Assembly (NCBI RefSeq): GCF_019352175.1
Contig: NZ_JACBYI010000028.1
Location: 1-64,000, forward strand
DNA length: 64,000 nt
Direction: 5' to 3'
Source: Paenibacillus sp. S150
Lineage (GTDB): Bacteria > Bacillota > Bacilli > Paenibacillales > Paenibacillaceae
Numbering within the stretch: position 1 is the stretch's first letter; every line of letters starts with the position of its first letter. Under the pieces are notes generated by a model, which did no database searches, was not told the origin of the DNA, and was given only the letters and a program-made list of their open reading frames with translations. The translations under genes were made by a program, and so were the position numbers. Below, piece by piece: positions 16,053 through 25,587 of the stretch.

Positions 16053-17222
16053 ATGGAAAGGCTAGCGCTTGAACAGCTGATGCCGGATATGGTCGGATGG
16101 CGCCGCCATCTGCACCGTCATCCCGAGCTGTCTTATCAGGAAAAAGCGACGTCGGCGTTTGTTGCCGCGAAGCTTGGAGAATTCGGGATTGATGTGGTAA
16201 GAAGCAAGGCCGGTTATGGGTTGACCGGGATTCTAAAAGGAAATCGGCCGGGGAAAACGGTGGTCCTGCGCGCGGACATGGATGCGCTCGCCATTACCGA
16301 GGAGAATGGCCGGGAGTATGCCTCGCAGAATAGCGGTGTCATGCATGCCTGCGGACATGACGGGCATACATCCATGCTGCTTGCCGCCGCCGCCTATTAC
16401 AGCAGCCGACGGGAGGAGCTGCAGGGTGAGCTGCGGTTCCTGTTTCAGCCCGCCGAGGAGATCTGTCCCGGCGGAGCGCTGGGCATGATTGCCGAAGGTG
16501 TGCTGGAAGGGGCGGATGCAGTCTATGGCCTGCATCTGTGGACACCGCTGCCGTTCGGAACGGTAGCCAGTGCACCGGGGCCGCTGATGGCATCCGCCGA
16601 TGAATTTTTCATTGATATCATTGGCAAGGGCGGACATGCCGGAACACCGCACAGCACGGTCGACAGCATTGTTGCCGGAGCGGCTCTTGTGACCCAGCTC
16701 CAGAGCATTGTCAGCCGCTCGGTGGACCCGCTGCGTCCTGCTGTAGTGAGTGTAGGCACCATTCAGGGAGGCTCCGCCCAGAATATCGTCGCCGAGCGCT
16801 GCCGGATTACCGGGACAGTGCGTGCATTCGACGAGGAGACCCGCTATCTCATCCGCCAGCGGATTGAAGAGATGGCGGTTTCGGTGTCAGCCGCGTACGG
16901 CGCGGAAGGCAGGATAGATTATATGATGGGCTATCCGCCGCTGGTGAATGATGAAGCGGAATTCGGCCGCTTTTTCCGGGTGGCTCCCGCAGCGCTGGGA
17001 GATTCGGTCAGCGTTGTGCAGATGGAGAAGATCATGCCGGCGGAGGATTTCGCCTATTACGTCAAGGAAATTCCCGGCTGCTTCATCTTTGTCGGAGCGG
17101 GCAATCCGGATAAAGATGCGGTGTATCCGCATCACCACAGCAAATTTGATTTCGACGAGGACGCCCTGCTGTATGGAGCGAAGCTGCTGGTCGCGATGGC
17201 CGATTCCTGTCTGAATGAATAA
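16053..17222 (+). CDS. M20 family amidohydrolase/peptidase
   Basis: A 389-residue zinc hydrolase of the M20D group (N-acyl amino acid or IAA-amino acid hydrolase type). The metal ligands are in place: the cysteine and histidine of HACGHDGHTSML, the glutamates of FQPAEE, the histidine of GKGGHAGTPH in the dimerisation domain, and the C-terminal histidine of HHHSKFDFDED. It should cleave N-acyl groups from amino acids in the cytoplasm; the substrate cannot be told. ATG 16053, preceded by GGAG, gives the normal N terminus; the open frame starts 23 codons earlier without a ribosome binding site. Confidence 0.9.
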   Translation: MERLALEQLMPDMVGWRRHLHRHPELSYQEKATSAFVAAKLGEFGIDVVRSKAGYGLTGILKGNRPGKTVVLRADMDALAITEENGREYASQNSGVMHACGHDGHTSMLLAAAAYYSSRREELQGELRFLFQPAEEICPGGALGMIAEGVLEGADAVYGLHLWTPLPFGTVASAPGPLMASADEFFIDIIGKGGHAGTPHSTVDSIVAGAALVTQLQSIVSRSVDPLRPAVVSVGTIQGGSAQNIVAERCRITGTVRAFDEETRYLIRQRIEEMAVSVSAAYGAEGRIDYMMGYPPLVNDEAEFGRFFRVAPAALGDSVSVVQMEKIMPAEDFAYYVKEIPGCFIFVGAGNPDKDAVYPHHHSKFDFDEDALLYGAKLLVAMADSCLNE

Positions 17223-17239
17223 AAGCCTATGCATAATCC

Positions 17240-17260
17240 TAGCCTTCCCAGGGAAGGCTA
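17240..17260 (+). terminator. palindrome after the M20 peptidase gene
   Basis: TAGCCTTCCC and GGGAAGGCTA are inverted with one base between. It could fold into a short hairpin 18 bases after the stop codon. There is no T-run, so its role is unsure. Confidence 0.35.
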
Positions 17261-17299
17261 CCTCCGTATAACATGGCGACATGACTGGAGGGTCCATTC

Positions 17300-17728
17300 T
17301 TGAAGACTGTGAAGGAAGTAATGACCGTGCATCCTGCATCGGTTACACTGCTTGATAATATCTATGAGGCTGCCGCCAAAATGAGAGACCACGATACCGG
17401 ATTTATCCCTGTGGTTGATTCGGACGGAGCGGCGCTGATTGGCGTGATTACGGACCGCGATCTGGTAATCAGGGGTTATGCGGACAAGCATCCGGGGTCT
17501 ACCGCCGTGGAACAGGTCATGAGCAGGGAGCTGGTTTCGGTCCCGGAGTCCGCTTCTGTGGAGGAAGCCGCCGAACTGATGGCCTCGAAGCAGATCCGCC
17601 GTCTGCCGGTGACCAGCGGCAACAAGCTGACCGGCATTGTTTCGCTGGGGGATTTGGCGGTAAAGCGCATATTTGCGGATGAAGCCGGGGAAGCGTTAAG
17701 CGGGATTTCCCGGCGGCAGCCGCATTAA
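17300..17728 (+). CDS. CBS-domain pair protein
   Basis: A 142-residue protein made of two CBS domains: MTVHPASVTLLDNIYEAA to GVITDRDLVIRGYA, and MSRELVSVPESASVEEAA to GIVSLGDLAVKRIF. CBS pairs bind adenine nucleotides and usually act as energy or ligand sensors. It resembles YhcV of B. subtilis. The start is TTG at 17300 with GGAGGG upstream; no better start exists. It stands alone between the M20 peptidase and the helicase. Confidence 0.87.
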   Translation: MKTVKEVMTVHPASVTLLDNIYEAAAKMRDHDTGFIPVVDSDGAALIGVITDRDLVIRGYADKHPGSTAVEQVMSRELVSVPESASVEEAAELMASKQIRRLPVTSGNKLTGIVSLGDLAVKRIFADEAGEALSGISRRQPH

Positions 17729-17959
17729 ATAGTTAAATAGGGGAAGCTCATGTCCGGTCTGCGCGGAGGTGGGCTTTTTCCTGCTATACAACACTTGAGG
17801 AATACATACAGCAGCGAACTGCTATAAGCGTCCGCCTTTGTCTGCGGATTTCCGCCGTGAACAGCGGTATTGAAATCAAGAAATCTGCAGGGCGGGCAGC
17901 GGCCGGAAAACACAAGTTCAATTGATATAGATCAACGATTGTATTTGGAGGGGATTTCG

Positions 17960-19669
17960 ATGAACGAAAACGGAAAAGGTGCATGCATCGTCCGTAAAGA
18001 CCGGACAATATTGCTCGAATGCGGACATCCGGGGTTTGAGGCGGCGGGAACTGCTCTGGCTGGCTTTGCCGAACTCGTGAAAAGCCCTCCCGCTTACCAC
18101 ACGTACCGGATTACCCATCTCTCGCTCTGGAATGCGGCTGCCGCCGGCAGAACAGCTCCGGAGATACTGGAGCTGCTGGCGATGCTCTCGCGCTGGGGAA
18201 TTCCCGCCGGCCTTGAGGAGGAAATCAGGCTGCTGGTTTCACGTTACGGAAGACTGCAGCTCCATGCCGCCCCGGCTGATGGTTCACTGATCATCCTGCG
18301 CGCAGATAAGCCGGAGCTGCTGGATGAATTGGCGGGAAAAGCATCCTTGGGCGAGCTGGGGCTTAAGAGAGCTTCTTCGCTAGAGAGCCGCTGTCCGTCA
18401 GAGAACCGCGGGCTGCTGAAGCAGGAGCTGACGAGGCTGGGCTTCCCTGTCCTCGATTATGCGGGGTACCGTGACGGACAGGCGCTGGATGTGACATGGA
18501 GAGGGGAGGGCAGGAGCGGACCCGGCTCCTCCGGCAATTCATTTCGCCTGAGAGACTATCAGGAAGAGGCAGTCTGCAGGTTCGAGGGAATCGGCGGCAG
18601 CGGAGGAAGCGGTGTTGTTGTTCTGCCTTGCGGGGCGGGAAAGACTATTGTGGGTCTGGCGGTGCTGGAGAGCCTGCAATGTGAGACGCTGATTCTCACT
18701 TCAAGCGCCACTTCCGTTTCGCAGTGGAGGGAAGAACTGCTGCGGCGGACCGGTCTGGACGAACAATCCGTTGGAGAATACAGCGGTGAAAAAAGGGAGG
18801 TCCGCCCCATAACTGTGGCTACCTATCAGATTTTGACGCACCGCCGTTCCAAGGGGGGACCCTTCATTCATATGAATCTGTTCAATGAGCGGAAATGGGG
18901 CCTGATTATTTACGACGAGGTGCATCTGCTCCCGGCTCCGGTATTCAGAGCCACAGCGGATATCCAGGCCACCCGCCGTTTGGGACTGACCGCTACACTG
19001 GTCAGGGAGGACGGGCGGGAGGGGGATGTCTTCTCGCTGATCGGCCCCAAATGCTACGATCTGCCCTGGAAGGTGCTGGAGCAGCAGGGCTGGATTGCGG
19101 CCGTAGACTGTATAGAGGTCATTGTGCCAATGGACTCGGAGATAAGGCATAAATACATGTATGCCGGAGGCAAGGAGCAATTTCGGGTTGCTGCAGGCAA
19201 TCCGGCTAAGGCGGCGGCTGCGGCAAGGATTATTGGCGCTCATCCGGGGGCGGCGGTCCTGGTTATCGGGCAGTATCTGGATCAGCTTGAACACCTGGCG
19301 GCATGCCTGAACGCTCCGCTGATTACCGGCAAGACTCCCCAGCAGGAGCGAAGCGGGCTGTACGCGGCTTTTAACGAAGGAAGACTGAAGCTGCTTGTTG
19401 TGTCCAAGGTAGCGAACTTTGCCGTAAATCTTCCGGATGCATCGGTGGCCATCGAGGTATCCGGCGCCTACGGCTCACGGCAGGAAGAAGCCCAGCGGCT
19501 GGGCCGTATCCTGCGTCCGAAGCCCGGAGAGAACAAGGCTTACTTCTATACCCTGGTGTCAGGTGACAGCCGGGAGCAGGATTTCGCCCTGCGCCGCCGC
19601 CTGTTTCTGACGGAGCAGGGCTATGATTATGATGTCTGCACGGAGCAGCAGGAGGGGGTCATCCTATGA
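17960..19669 (+). CDS. XPB/Rad25-type DNA helicase
   Basis: A 569-residue superfamily 2 helicase. The N-terminal 190 residues resemble the damage-recognition and XPB N-terminal part; the motor follows with Walker A LPCGAGKT (about residue 225), motif II DEVH, motif III TATL and motif VI QRLGRILRPK. Related archaeal and mycobacterial XPB proteins unwind DNA 3' to 5' and are linked to repair. The ATG at 17960 has GGAGGGGAT before it; the open frame begins 30 codons earlier in repeat-free leader DNA. Its last four bases (ATGA) overlap the start of the partner gene. B. subtilis lacks this pair at the equivalent place. Confidence 0.9.
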   Translation: MNENGKGACIVRKDRTILLECGHPGFEAAGTALAGFAELVKSPPAYHTYRITHLSLWNAAAAGRTAPEILELLAMLSRWGIPAGLEEEIRLLVSRYGRLQLHAAPADGSLIILRADKPELLDELAGKASLGELGLKRASSLESRCPSENRGLLKQELTRLGFPVLDYAGYRDGQALDVTWRGEGRSGPGSSGNSFRLRDYQEEAVCRFEGIGGSGGSGVVVLPCGAGKTIVGLAVLESLQCETLILTSSATSVSQWREELLRRTGLDEQSVGEYSGEKREVRPITVATYQILTHRRSKGGPFIHMNLFNERKWGLIIYDEVHLLPAPVFRATADIQATRRLGLTATLVREDGREGDVFSLIGPKCYDLPWKVLEQQGWIAAVDCIEVIVPMDSEIRHKYMYAGGKEQFRVAAGNPAKAAAAARIIGAHPGAAVLVIGQYLDQLEHLAACLNAPLITGKTPQQERSGLYAAFNEGRLKLLVVSKVANFAVNLPDASVAIEVSGAYGSRQEEAQRLGRILRPKPGENKAYFYTLVSGDSREQDFALRRRLFLTEQGYDYDVCTEQQEGVIL

Positions 19670-21591
19670 AGGGCTTATCGGGGGAAGCGCTGCTGGTGCT
19701 GCAAAAGCTCGTCAGGGCCTGTGCCGCCCGCCCGTTTGCCGAAGCATTGGCGGAGCGCCACTGTCCGGCAGAGCTTTGCCGGGCAGAGCTGCAGCTGGCT
19801 CTGCTGGAGCTGCGGGAGGCGGGCCTGCTGGAGCTGCGGCAGAAATTGTGGGGAGAGAAGCTCTATCAAATTCCCGAACAGCGGCTCCCTGAGCTTCAGC
19901 GCCTGTTATTTCCCGATGTTCCTGTGCGGGCGGCGGGAAAGCCGGTGAGTACGGACGAGGAGTCCGGACCGGGATTGCCGGGAGAGTTGTTCCGAGCTCT
20001 CGTATTCATCGCCGGCGAAGGGCTGCCCTTTACGGCTAAGGGAGGCGTCCACAAAAAAAATATCAGCCGCCTGGCGGCGCAGCTCTCGCTTCCGGAGGCC
20101 CAGCTGGAGGGTCTGTTCCCGCCGGACCAGCGGGAGCTGCATCCATTCCCGCTTCCGGTGGTGGCTGTGCTGGATCTGCTGCTGTGCCTCGGGCTTATCC
20201 GCCGCACGGATTCAGCTTACAGACTGGAGACGGAAGTGCTGGAAGGGTGGCTGCGGCTCTCAGAGAAGCAGATGTCAAGCCTGCTGTACGGATTGGTCCT
20301 GAGCCGTTTCGGTCCTCCGGAGCCGGCGGCGCAGCATTTCCGTTATATCGTCTCCTCTGCCGAATATCACTCAGGCCTGTGGTATGCCTTGCCGGATATT
20401 CTGGAATGGATGTCGGAAGCCGGGCTGGCCCAAGAGCAATCCCTGGAGCCTCTGGAGACTTCCGCCCGAATGTGGCTCAAGGGCCTGGCCGGATTCGGCT
20501 GGTGTGAGCTGGGAAGGATGGAGGATGGGACAGCTTGCTTCCGCTGGACGGCGGCCAGGCCACAGCTCCTTCTGGGTGAAGCCGTTGTATCCTCCGGCCG
20601 CAGCCCCGGCATTCCGGGAGCGGCAGTCCAGGATGCCCAGGAGGAAGGCTCATCCCCGGAATTCTCCGGGTTCATGGTCCAGCCGGATTTCGAAATTCTG
20701 GTCCCTCCAGAGTGTCCGTACAGTCAGCGCTGGATGCTCGCAGGTTGTGCAGAGCTTCTGCACAGCGATGATCTATGGAGCTACCGGCTGACAAGGGAGA
20801 GGCTGGAAGCTGCGGCAGAGCAGGGCTTGTCTCCCGAAGGCGTGCTTTCCTGGCTTGCAGCCCATGCCATGGGAGGCTTGCCGGCTCAGGCGGAGCATAC
20901 CCTGCTGCAGTGGAGCAGAGGGATTGGAAGGACGGCACTGTCCGAGATGCTTGTGCTGGCCTGCCGGTCTGAGTCGGACGGGAATGATATCGCCGCCCAT
21001 CCCCGGCTGCAAGGGAGCCTTGAGCGCATCGGTCCGCTGCATTTCATCGTCCGCACGGAGCGCCTGGAGGCGGTGCGCAAGGAGCTGGGGGCAGCGGGAA
21101 TGGCGCCTCCCAAGAGAATTGCCGGACAGCAGGCGGAGCCTGGAGTGGCATGGCCGTTATTGGGCGGAGACCCGCAGGCAGAATCAGCCGCATACACTTT
21201 TTCCGTTCATGGGCCAGTACGGGGGCTGCTGGCCTGCGCACCGGAGCTTCCGCCGGTCCCTTTGAATCCGCATGCGGCGGAGAAAGCGATGCTCACCGGC
21301 CTGGCGTCTGTGCCGCAGATGTGGATCAAGGAGTGGCGGAAATATCATGCCACCACCGCACAGAAGGTGATGGAGCATGCTCTGGACTCAGGAATTAAGG
21401 TCCGTTTGTCCATGAAGGAGCAGATTTGTGAATTCATTCCTGCAGAAATCCGCCGCAATCCGTGGGAAGTGCAGGGAGCCCTGCTTCCGCCGGATTCGGA
21501 CCGTGCGGAAGAGGCGCGGCTGAGTGCGGCGGATTGGCAGGAAATGCAGCTTGTGATTCCCAAAGTGCGGAGAAATTCCTCTTCTGCTTAG
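19666..21591 (+). CDS. helicase-associated protein (XPB/Ssl2 N-terminal-like domain)
   Basis: A 641-residue soluble protein without helicase motifs. Residues about 340-440 (FMVQPDFEILVPPECPYSQ, YRLTRERLEAAAEQGLS, HTLLQWSRGIGR) match the helicase-associated domain found in bacterial genes next to XPB helicases. The N-terminal part is helical with winged-helix-like segments (ALLELREAGLLEL). The C-terminal 90 residues (SGIKVRLSM, IPAEIRRNPWEVQGALLP) vaguely recall a WYL-type fold, which is inference. It overlaps the helicase gene by ATGA with GGAGGGGG upstream, so the two are made together and probably form a complex. Confidence 0.82.
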   Translation: MKGLSGEALLVLQKLVRACAARPFAEALAERHCPAELCRAELQLALLELREAGLLELRQKLWGEKLYQIPEQRLPELQRLLFPDVPVRAAGKPVSTDEESGPGLPGELFRALVFIAGEGLPFTAKGGVHKKNISRLAAQLSLPEAQLEGLFPPDQRELHPFPLPVVAVLDLLLCLGLIRRTDSAYRLETEVLEGWLRLSEKQMSSLLYGLVLSRFGPPEPAAQHFRYIVSSAEYHSGLWYALPDILEWMSEAGLAQEQSLEPLETSARMWLKGLAGFGWCELGRMEDGTACFRWTAARPQLLLGEAVVSSGRSPGIPGAAVQDAQEEGSSPEFSGFMVQPDFEILVPPECPYSQRWMLAGCAELLHSDDLWSYRLTRERLEAAAEQGLSPEGVLSWLAAHAMGGLPAQAEHTLLQWSRGIGRTALSEMLVLACRSESDGNDIAAHPRLQGSLERIGPLHFIVRTERLEAVRKELGAAGMAPPKRIAGQQAEPGVAWPLLGGDPQAESAAYTFSVHGPVRGLLACAPELPPVPLNPHAAEKAMLTGLASVPQMWIKEWRKYHATTAQKVMEHALDSGIKVRLSMKEQICEFIPAEIRRNPWEVQGALLPPDSDRAEEARLSAADWQEMQLVIPKVRRNSSSA

Positions 21592-21664
21592 GCAGGCGGG
21601 TATGTTATGATAAGAGGGTCTACGGGAGACAGTAGAACATTAACGCAGAAACGAGTTGAAGTTC

Positions 21665-22105
21665 ATGAGCGTAGCGGAATTGAATACGGTCGATATGGCC
21701 GAAGTACTGACATACGCCTATGAATTAGGTGATATGATTAATCAATCCGCCGAGGTGTCGGATTACTTATACTGGAAAGGCCGGGTTGACGCCAATCCGG
21801 ATATCCAGGCTATGATCAAACGGCTGCAGGGCAAAAAGGAGCTGTTTGAGGAGACACAGCGGTTCGGACATTTCCATCCTAATTACCATTCTGCCAAGGA
21901 TGAGGTTACGGCGGTCGAGCAGGAGCTTGAACGCTTTGAAGAGGTTATCCGCTTCAAGCAGGCGGAGAAAACGCTTGATGATATGCTGCATTCCATGTCG
22001 GAAACAATTGCGTTCTCGGTATCGGACAGCATCAAGGTTCCCGGCAATGACCCTGCTCCCAAGGGCGGCGGATGCGGCAGCGGCGGCAAGTGCTCCTGCG
22101 GCTAA
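21665..22105 (+). CDS. ylbF: YlbF (RicF) regulator of RNase Y and development
   Basis: A 146-residue helical protein of the YlbF/YmcA family. ETQRFGHFHPNY and the conserved helix FKQAEKTLDDMLHSMSE are typical. The C-terminal tail GGGCGSGGKCSCG holds three cysteines, as in B. subtilis YlbF, where they help bind a [4Fe-4S] cluster of the RicA-RicF-RicT complex that controls RNase Y maturation, biofilm, competence and sporulation. The start is unsure: ATG 21665 and TTG 21656 both lack a strong ribosome binding site. ylbG follows 39 bases later, as in B. subtilis. Confidence 0.92.
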   Translation: MSVAELNTVDMAEVLTYAYELGDMINQSAEVSDYLYWKGRVDANPDIQAMIKRLQGKKELFEETQRFGHFHPNYHSAKDEVTAVEQELERFEEVIRFKQAEKTLDDMLHSMSETIAFSVSDSIKVPGNDPAPKGGGCGSGGKCSCG

Positions 22106-22144
22106 GCGCCGGATCAGGGCAAGAGAAAGAGAGGCGAAAAGCGG

Positions 22145-22408
22145 ATGTTTGCGGAACGGACAGGATACATTGTTTGGGTAAGCGACGTTAAGGCGGCGCG
22201 CAATCTGGAGAAATACGGGACTTTGCACTATGTCTCCAGAAAAATGCATTACGCCGTCATGTATGTGAACGCGGAACGCGCCGAGGAGGTTATGAAGAAC
22301 GTCCGCAGGCTGTCCTATGTGCGCAAGATCGAAAGATCCTACCGGAATGAGCTGAAGACGGAATACACCAGCAACGGACCGGACAAGACCAGTTATTATG
22401 GATTGTAG
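22145..22408 (+). CDS. ylbG: YlbG family protein (DUF2129)
   Basis: An 87-residue protein of the YlbG family (ERTGYIVWVSDVKAARNLEKYG, then HYVSRKMHYAVMYVN and VMKNVRRLSYVRKIERSYR). Function is unknown; it is predicted to be cytoplasmic. AGAGAGGCG lies upstream of the ATG. It is paired with ylbF in the same way in B. subtilis and is followed by a terminator that closes the unit. Confidence 0.9.
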   Translation: MFAERTGYIVWVSDVKAARNLEKYGTLHYVSRKMHYAVMYVNAERAEEVMKNVRRLSYVRKIERSYRNELKTEYTSNGPDKTSYYGL

Positions 22409-22428
22409 AATCTGATCTTTGAAGATGA

Positions 22429-22455
22429 GCAGGTGCCCCGCGGCATCTGCTTTTA
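22429..22455 (+). terminator. terminator of ylbF-ylbG
   Basis: GCAGGTGCC (22429-22437) and GGCATCTGC (22442-22450) pair over 9 bases with a CCGC loop, followed by TTTTATTATT. The 220 bases from here to eutA hold no gene I can support; a 27-codon frame at 22523-22606 shows no recognisable product. Confidence 0.85.
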
Positions 22456-22675
22456 TTATTTGAAGGCGCAAGGTCCCTCATGCTGATTACCGGAATTGAC
22501 AGAAGGTTCCGGGTACATTACGATGACTGCAAAAGAACTGCCTGAACCGTACGCAGAGCAGCAAATGAATACATCCGGCAACCAGACGCTTAAGAGGCAT
22601 GCATAGATGATCAATGCAGGGCTGCTCAAGCGTCTTTTTGCTCAAGGTTGTGTCGGGGGGAGGAACCCAAAAATC

Positions 22676-24099
22676 ATGCAGAATGGACGTTGGCTCACAA
22701 GCGCAGGCATTGACATAGGAACCAGTACGGTAAAATGTGTCTTCCGCAGTTTCATATTACCGGGCGTTCCGTGCTTTACAAAAGCCCAATGCATACAACG
22801 CCGCTGATTGGGGATTCGCAGATCGATCTCCCTTTGCTGGAGCGGATTCTGGCGCAGGAGTATCGCAGTGCGGGTCTGCTTCCTGCCGATATTGATACGG
22901 GAGCTGTAATTATCACGGGAGAAACGGCGTTTAAGCAGGATGCCGGTGCAGTGCTTCACAGCCTGGCCGGGCGGGCGGGGGATTTGGTGGTTGCCCAGGC
23001 AGGCGGAGATTTGGAGGCTGTGCTCGCTGGCAAGGGTTCTGGTGCAGAAGCGCGTTCCCGGCAGGTGCAGGGGCTGGTAGTTAATGTGGATATCGGCGGA
23101 GGAACGGCCAATGCGGCTTTTTTTGAAGGGGGAAGCTGCAGGCGGACGCTGAATTTCCATATCGGCGGCCGCCTGATCATGCTGGAAGCAGACGGAACCC
23201 TAACGGGGATTTCACCCTCGGTGCAGCGATGGCTGTCGGAGGCAGGCTATGGGCTGCTCAAGACAGGCGGAACCGCAGATTTCGAAATCCTCCGGGAAAT
23301 TACCGGCAAATGGAGTGAAATCCTGCTGAAAGGTATTCTGGAGCCTGTTGATCTGAGCGTATATCCGCTGATCTGCGGGAAGCCTGCCGGCGGTGACGCG
23401 AGGGCGGAAGCCAATGTTTCCGAGCTGTGGATATCCGGAGGAGTCGGAGCCCTTATGGAGCAGGACGCGCCGCTGGATTTTTCCGAAGCTGCCAGATTTG
23501 GTGATATCGGGCCGCTGCTCGCCCATGCCCTGCGTGTAACCGGAGCACGTTATCCTGTAAAGGTGCTTGCCGCACCAGCCGCACAGCGGGCTACGGTTAT
23601 TGGTGCCGGCGTGCACACGGCGATGCTAAGCGGCTCGACGGTTTTTGCCGACAGCATGCTGCTGCCGCTGAGGAATCTTCCCGTGGTGCGGGCGAATTGG
23701 CCGGAACAGGCGGGAGCGGGGCTGGCGGGGATCGGGCTTGCGGTTGAAGAAGCCTTCGCGGAAGGCAGCCATATGTATGCCGAAGCCGGAGCGCAAGCGC
23801 CTAGGTTCGCCGTAATTCTTCCCGGCCTCCCGGTCTGCTCCTATCCGCTGATCCGCCGGATTGCCGAAGCGGCAGCAGCCTCCGCTCTGCAATACCAGCT
23901 GGAGGTGGTTGTTCTTATCTGTGAAAATGATATCGCCAAGGCGCTGGGCAACTGCCTGCATCTGCTTGCCGGCGGCAAGCTGCCTAGTGTGTGTCTGGAT
24001 CAAGTGACGGCCGGGCACGGTGATTATGTGGATATCGGCAAGCCTGCCGCCGAAGGATATATTCCGCTCGCTGTAAAAACCCTTGTTTTCCAGTCATGA
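22676..24099 (+). pseudogene. eutA: eutA, ethanolamine ammonia-lyase reactivase, disrupted near its start
   Basis: EutA is the ASKHA-fold ATPase that rescues inactivated ethanolamine ammonia-lyase. The gene starts at ATG 22676 (GGGGGGAGG upstream) and encodes SAGIDIGTSTVKCVF, the phosphate-binding motif. It then goes out of frame: the rest, from PQFHITGRSVLYKSP (about 22744) to the normal end at 24099, is in another frame with a TGA just before it. Compared with E. coli EutA about 43 bases, not a multiple of three, are missing at the junction. The downstream frame is intact (VDIGGGTANAAFF, SGGVG, TVIGAGVHT) but its ATG at 22735 has no ribosome binding site. A sequencing error cannot be excluded but would not explain the missing codons. 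Confidence 0.85.
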
Positions 24100-24130
24100 G
24101 CGACTATTTTACGGAAGGGAAATGAAGCCG

Positions 24131-25486
24131 ATGAAACTGACCGTCTCCCTGCTGGGCGAAAGCTATAGCTTCCGCGATCTGAAGCAGCTGTTCGCCAAAG
24201 CCAATGAAGAGAAGTCGGGCGACATGCTCGCAGGCATCGGTGCGGAGCATGCCAGGGAACGGATGGCGGCCAAGCTGGTGCTGGCGGATCTGACACTGGC
24301 CGATATCCGCAGCCACCCGCTGCTTCCGGCTGAAGAGGATGAAGTGTCCAGAGCGATTGAAGAAGGGGTGGATGAGCAGGCTTATGAGCGTATCCGCCAC
24401 TGGACGGTGGGGGAGCTGCGGGAGCAGCTGTTATCCCGAAGTGCGGCCGGGGTTCAGGACATCGGAAAAGGATTGAACAGTGAGATGGCGGCAGCGGCTG
24501 CGAAGCTCATGTCCAATCTGGATCTGATTCAGGCTGCCGCCAAATGCGAGGTGATCACGTGCTGCAATACGGTTCTCGGCGGCAGAGGAAGGCTGGGCAG
24601 CCGGGCACAGCCCAACCATCCGACGGATGACCCCAAGGGAGTGAAGGCCTCCATCTATGAAGCGCTCAGCTACGGCGTGGGCGATGCGGTTATAGGGATT
24701 AATCCGGTCATTGATACAACGGACAATATCATCCGGCTTTTTCATGAGACGATGGAGGTGATCCGCAGATGGAGCGTCCCGACCCAAAACAGTGTGCTTG
24801 CCCATGTCACCACCCAGATGAGAGCCATCGAGAAGGGGGCTCCAGCCGATCTGATCTTCCAGAGCCTCGCGGGTACGCAGAGCGGCAACGCTTCATTCGG
24901 AATCGATCTGCGGCTGCTGGAGGAGGCAGACCGGCTGATTAAGTCCGCGGGAACGGCCAAAGGGGAGAACCGCTGGTATTTCGAAACCGGCCAGGGGTCG
25001 GAGCTGTCGGCCGGGGCCCATCACGGCATAGATCAGGTGACGCTGGAGTCCCGCTGCTATGGGCTGGCGAAGCGCTTCAAGCCTTATCTGCTGAACACCG
25101 TGGTCGGATTCATCGGTCCGGAATATTTGTACGACAGCAAGCAGGTGATCCGGGCGGGACTGGAGGATCATTTTATGGGCAAAATCCAGGGGCTGCCGAT
25201 GGGAGTGGATGTCTGTTACACAAACCATATGCGTGCAGACCAGAACGATATGGACAATCTGGCGGTGCTGCTGGCCGCTGCCGGAGTGAGCTTCTTCATC
25301 GGCGTGCCGATGGGGGACGATTGTATGCTGAACTACCAGTCCACCAGCTTTCATGACATAGCCACCGTGCGGGAGCTGCTGCACCTGCAGCCAGGCGCTG
25401 AATTTGCGGCTTGGGCTGAAAGTCTGGGCATTCTGCAGGACGGGCGGCTGACGGCGCTTGCCGGTGATCCTGCGCTGTTTATCTAG
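24131..25486 (+). CDS. eutB: ethanolamine ammonia-lyase large subunit
   Basis: A 451-residue TIM-barrel subunit (E. coli EutB has 453), highly conserved: ALSYGVGDAVIGINPV, VLAHVTTQMRAI, YFETGQGSELSAGA, NTVVGFIGPEYLYDSKQVI, GLEDHFMGK, FIGVPMGDDCMLNYQ. With EutC and adenosylcobalamin it splits ethanolamine into acetaldehyde and ammonia. I choose ATG 24131 because the protein then begins MKLTVSLLGE, like other EutB, and GGAAGGGA is at a proper distance; ATG 24122 is only two bases from it. It follows eutA closely, so the whole cluster is one transcript. Confidence 0.97.
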   Translation: MKLTVSLLGESYSFRDLKQLFAKANEEKSGDMLAGIGAEHARERMAAKLVLADLTLADIRSHPLLPAEEDEVSRAIEEGVDEQAYERIRHWTVGELREQLLSRSAAGVQDIGKGLNSEMAAAAAKLMSNLDLIQAAAKCEVITCCNTVLGGRGRLGSRAQPNHPTDDPKGVKASIYEALSYGVGDAVIGINPVIDTTDNIIRLFHETMEVIRRWSVPTQNSVLAHVTTQMRAIEKGAPADLIFQSLAGTQSGNASFGIDLRLLEEADRLIKSAGTAKGENRWYFETGQGSELSAGAHHGIDQVTLESRCYGLAKRFKPYLLNTVVGFIGPEYLYDSKQVIRAGLEDHFMGKIQGLPMGVDVCYTNHMRADQNDMDNLAVLLAAAGVSFFIGVPMGDDCMLNYQSTSFHDIATVRELLHLQPGAEFAAWAESLGILQDGRLTALAGDPALFI

Positions 25487-25587
25487 GCGGGACGCTCACG
25501 CTAAATAAGCGTATGCTTCCGAAAGCCGGTTTTGTCGGGGGTAAAGCCGGGCAGCATATGCCAACAAAACTCTTAGGAGGAAACAGC

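Noticed and set aside
22523..22606. 27-codon frame before eutA as a small gene
   Set aside because: No ribosome binding site and no recognisable product.
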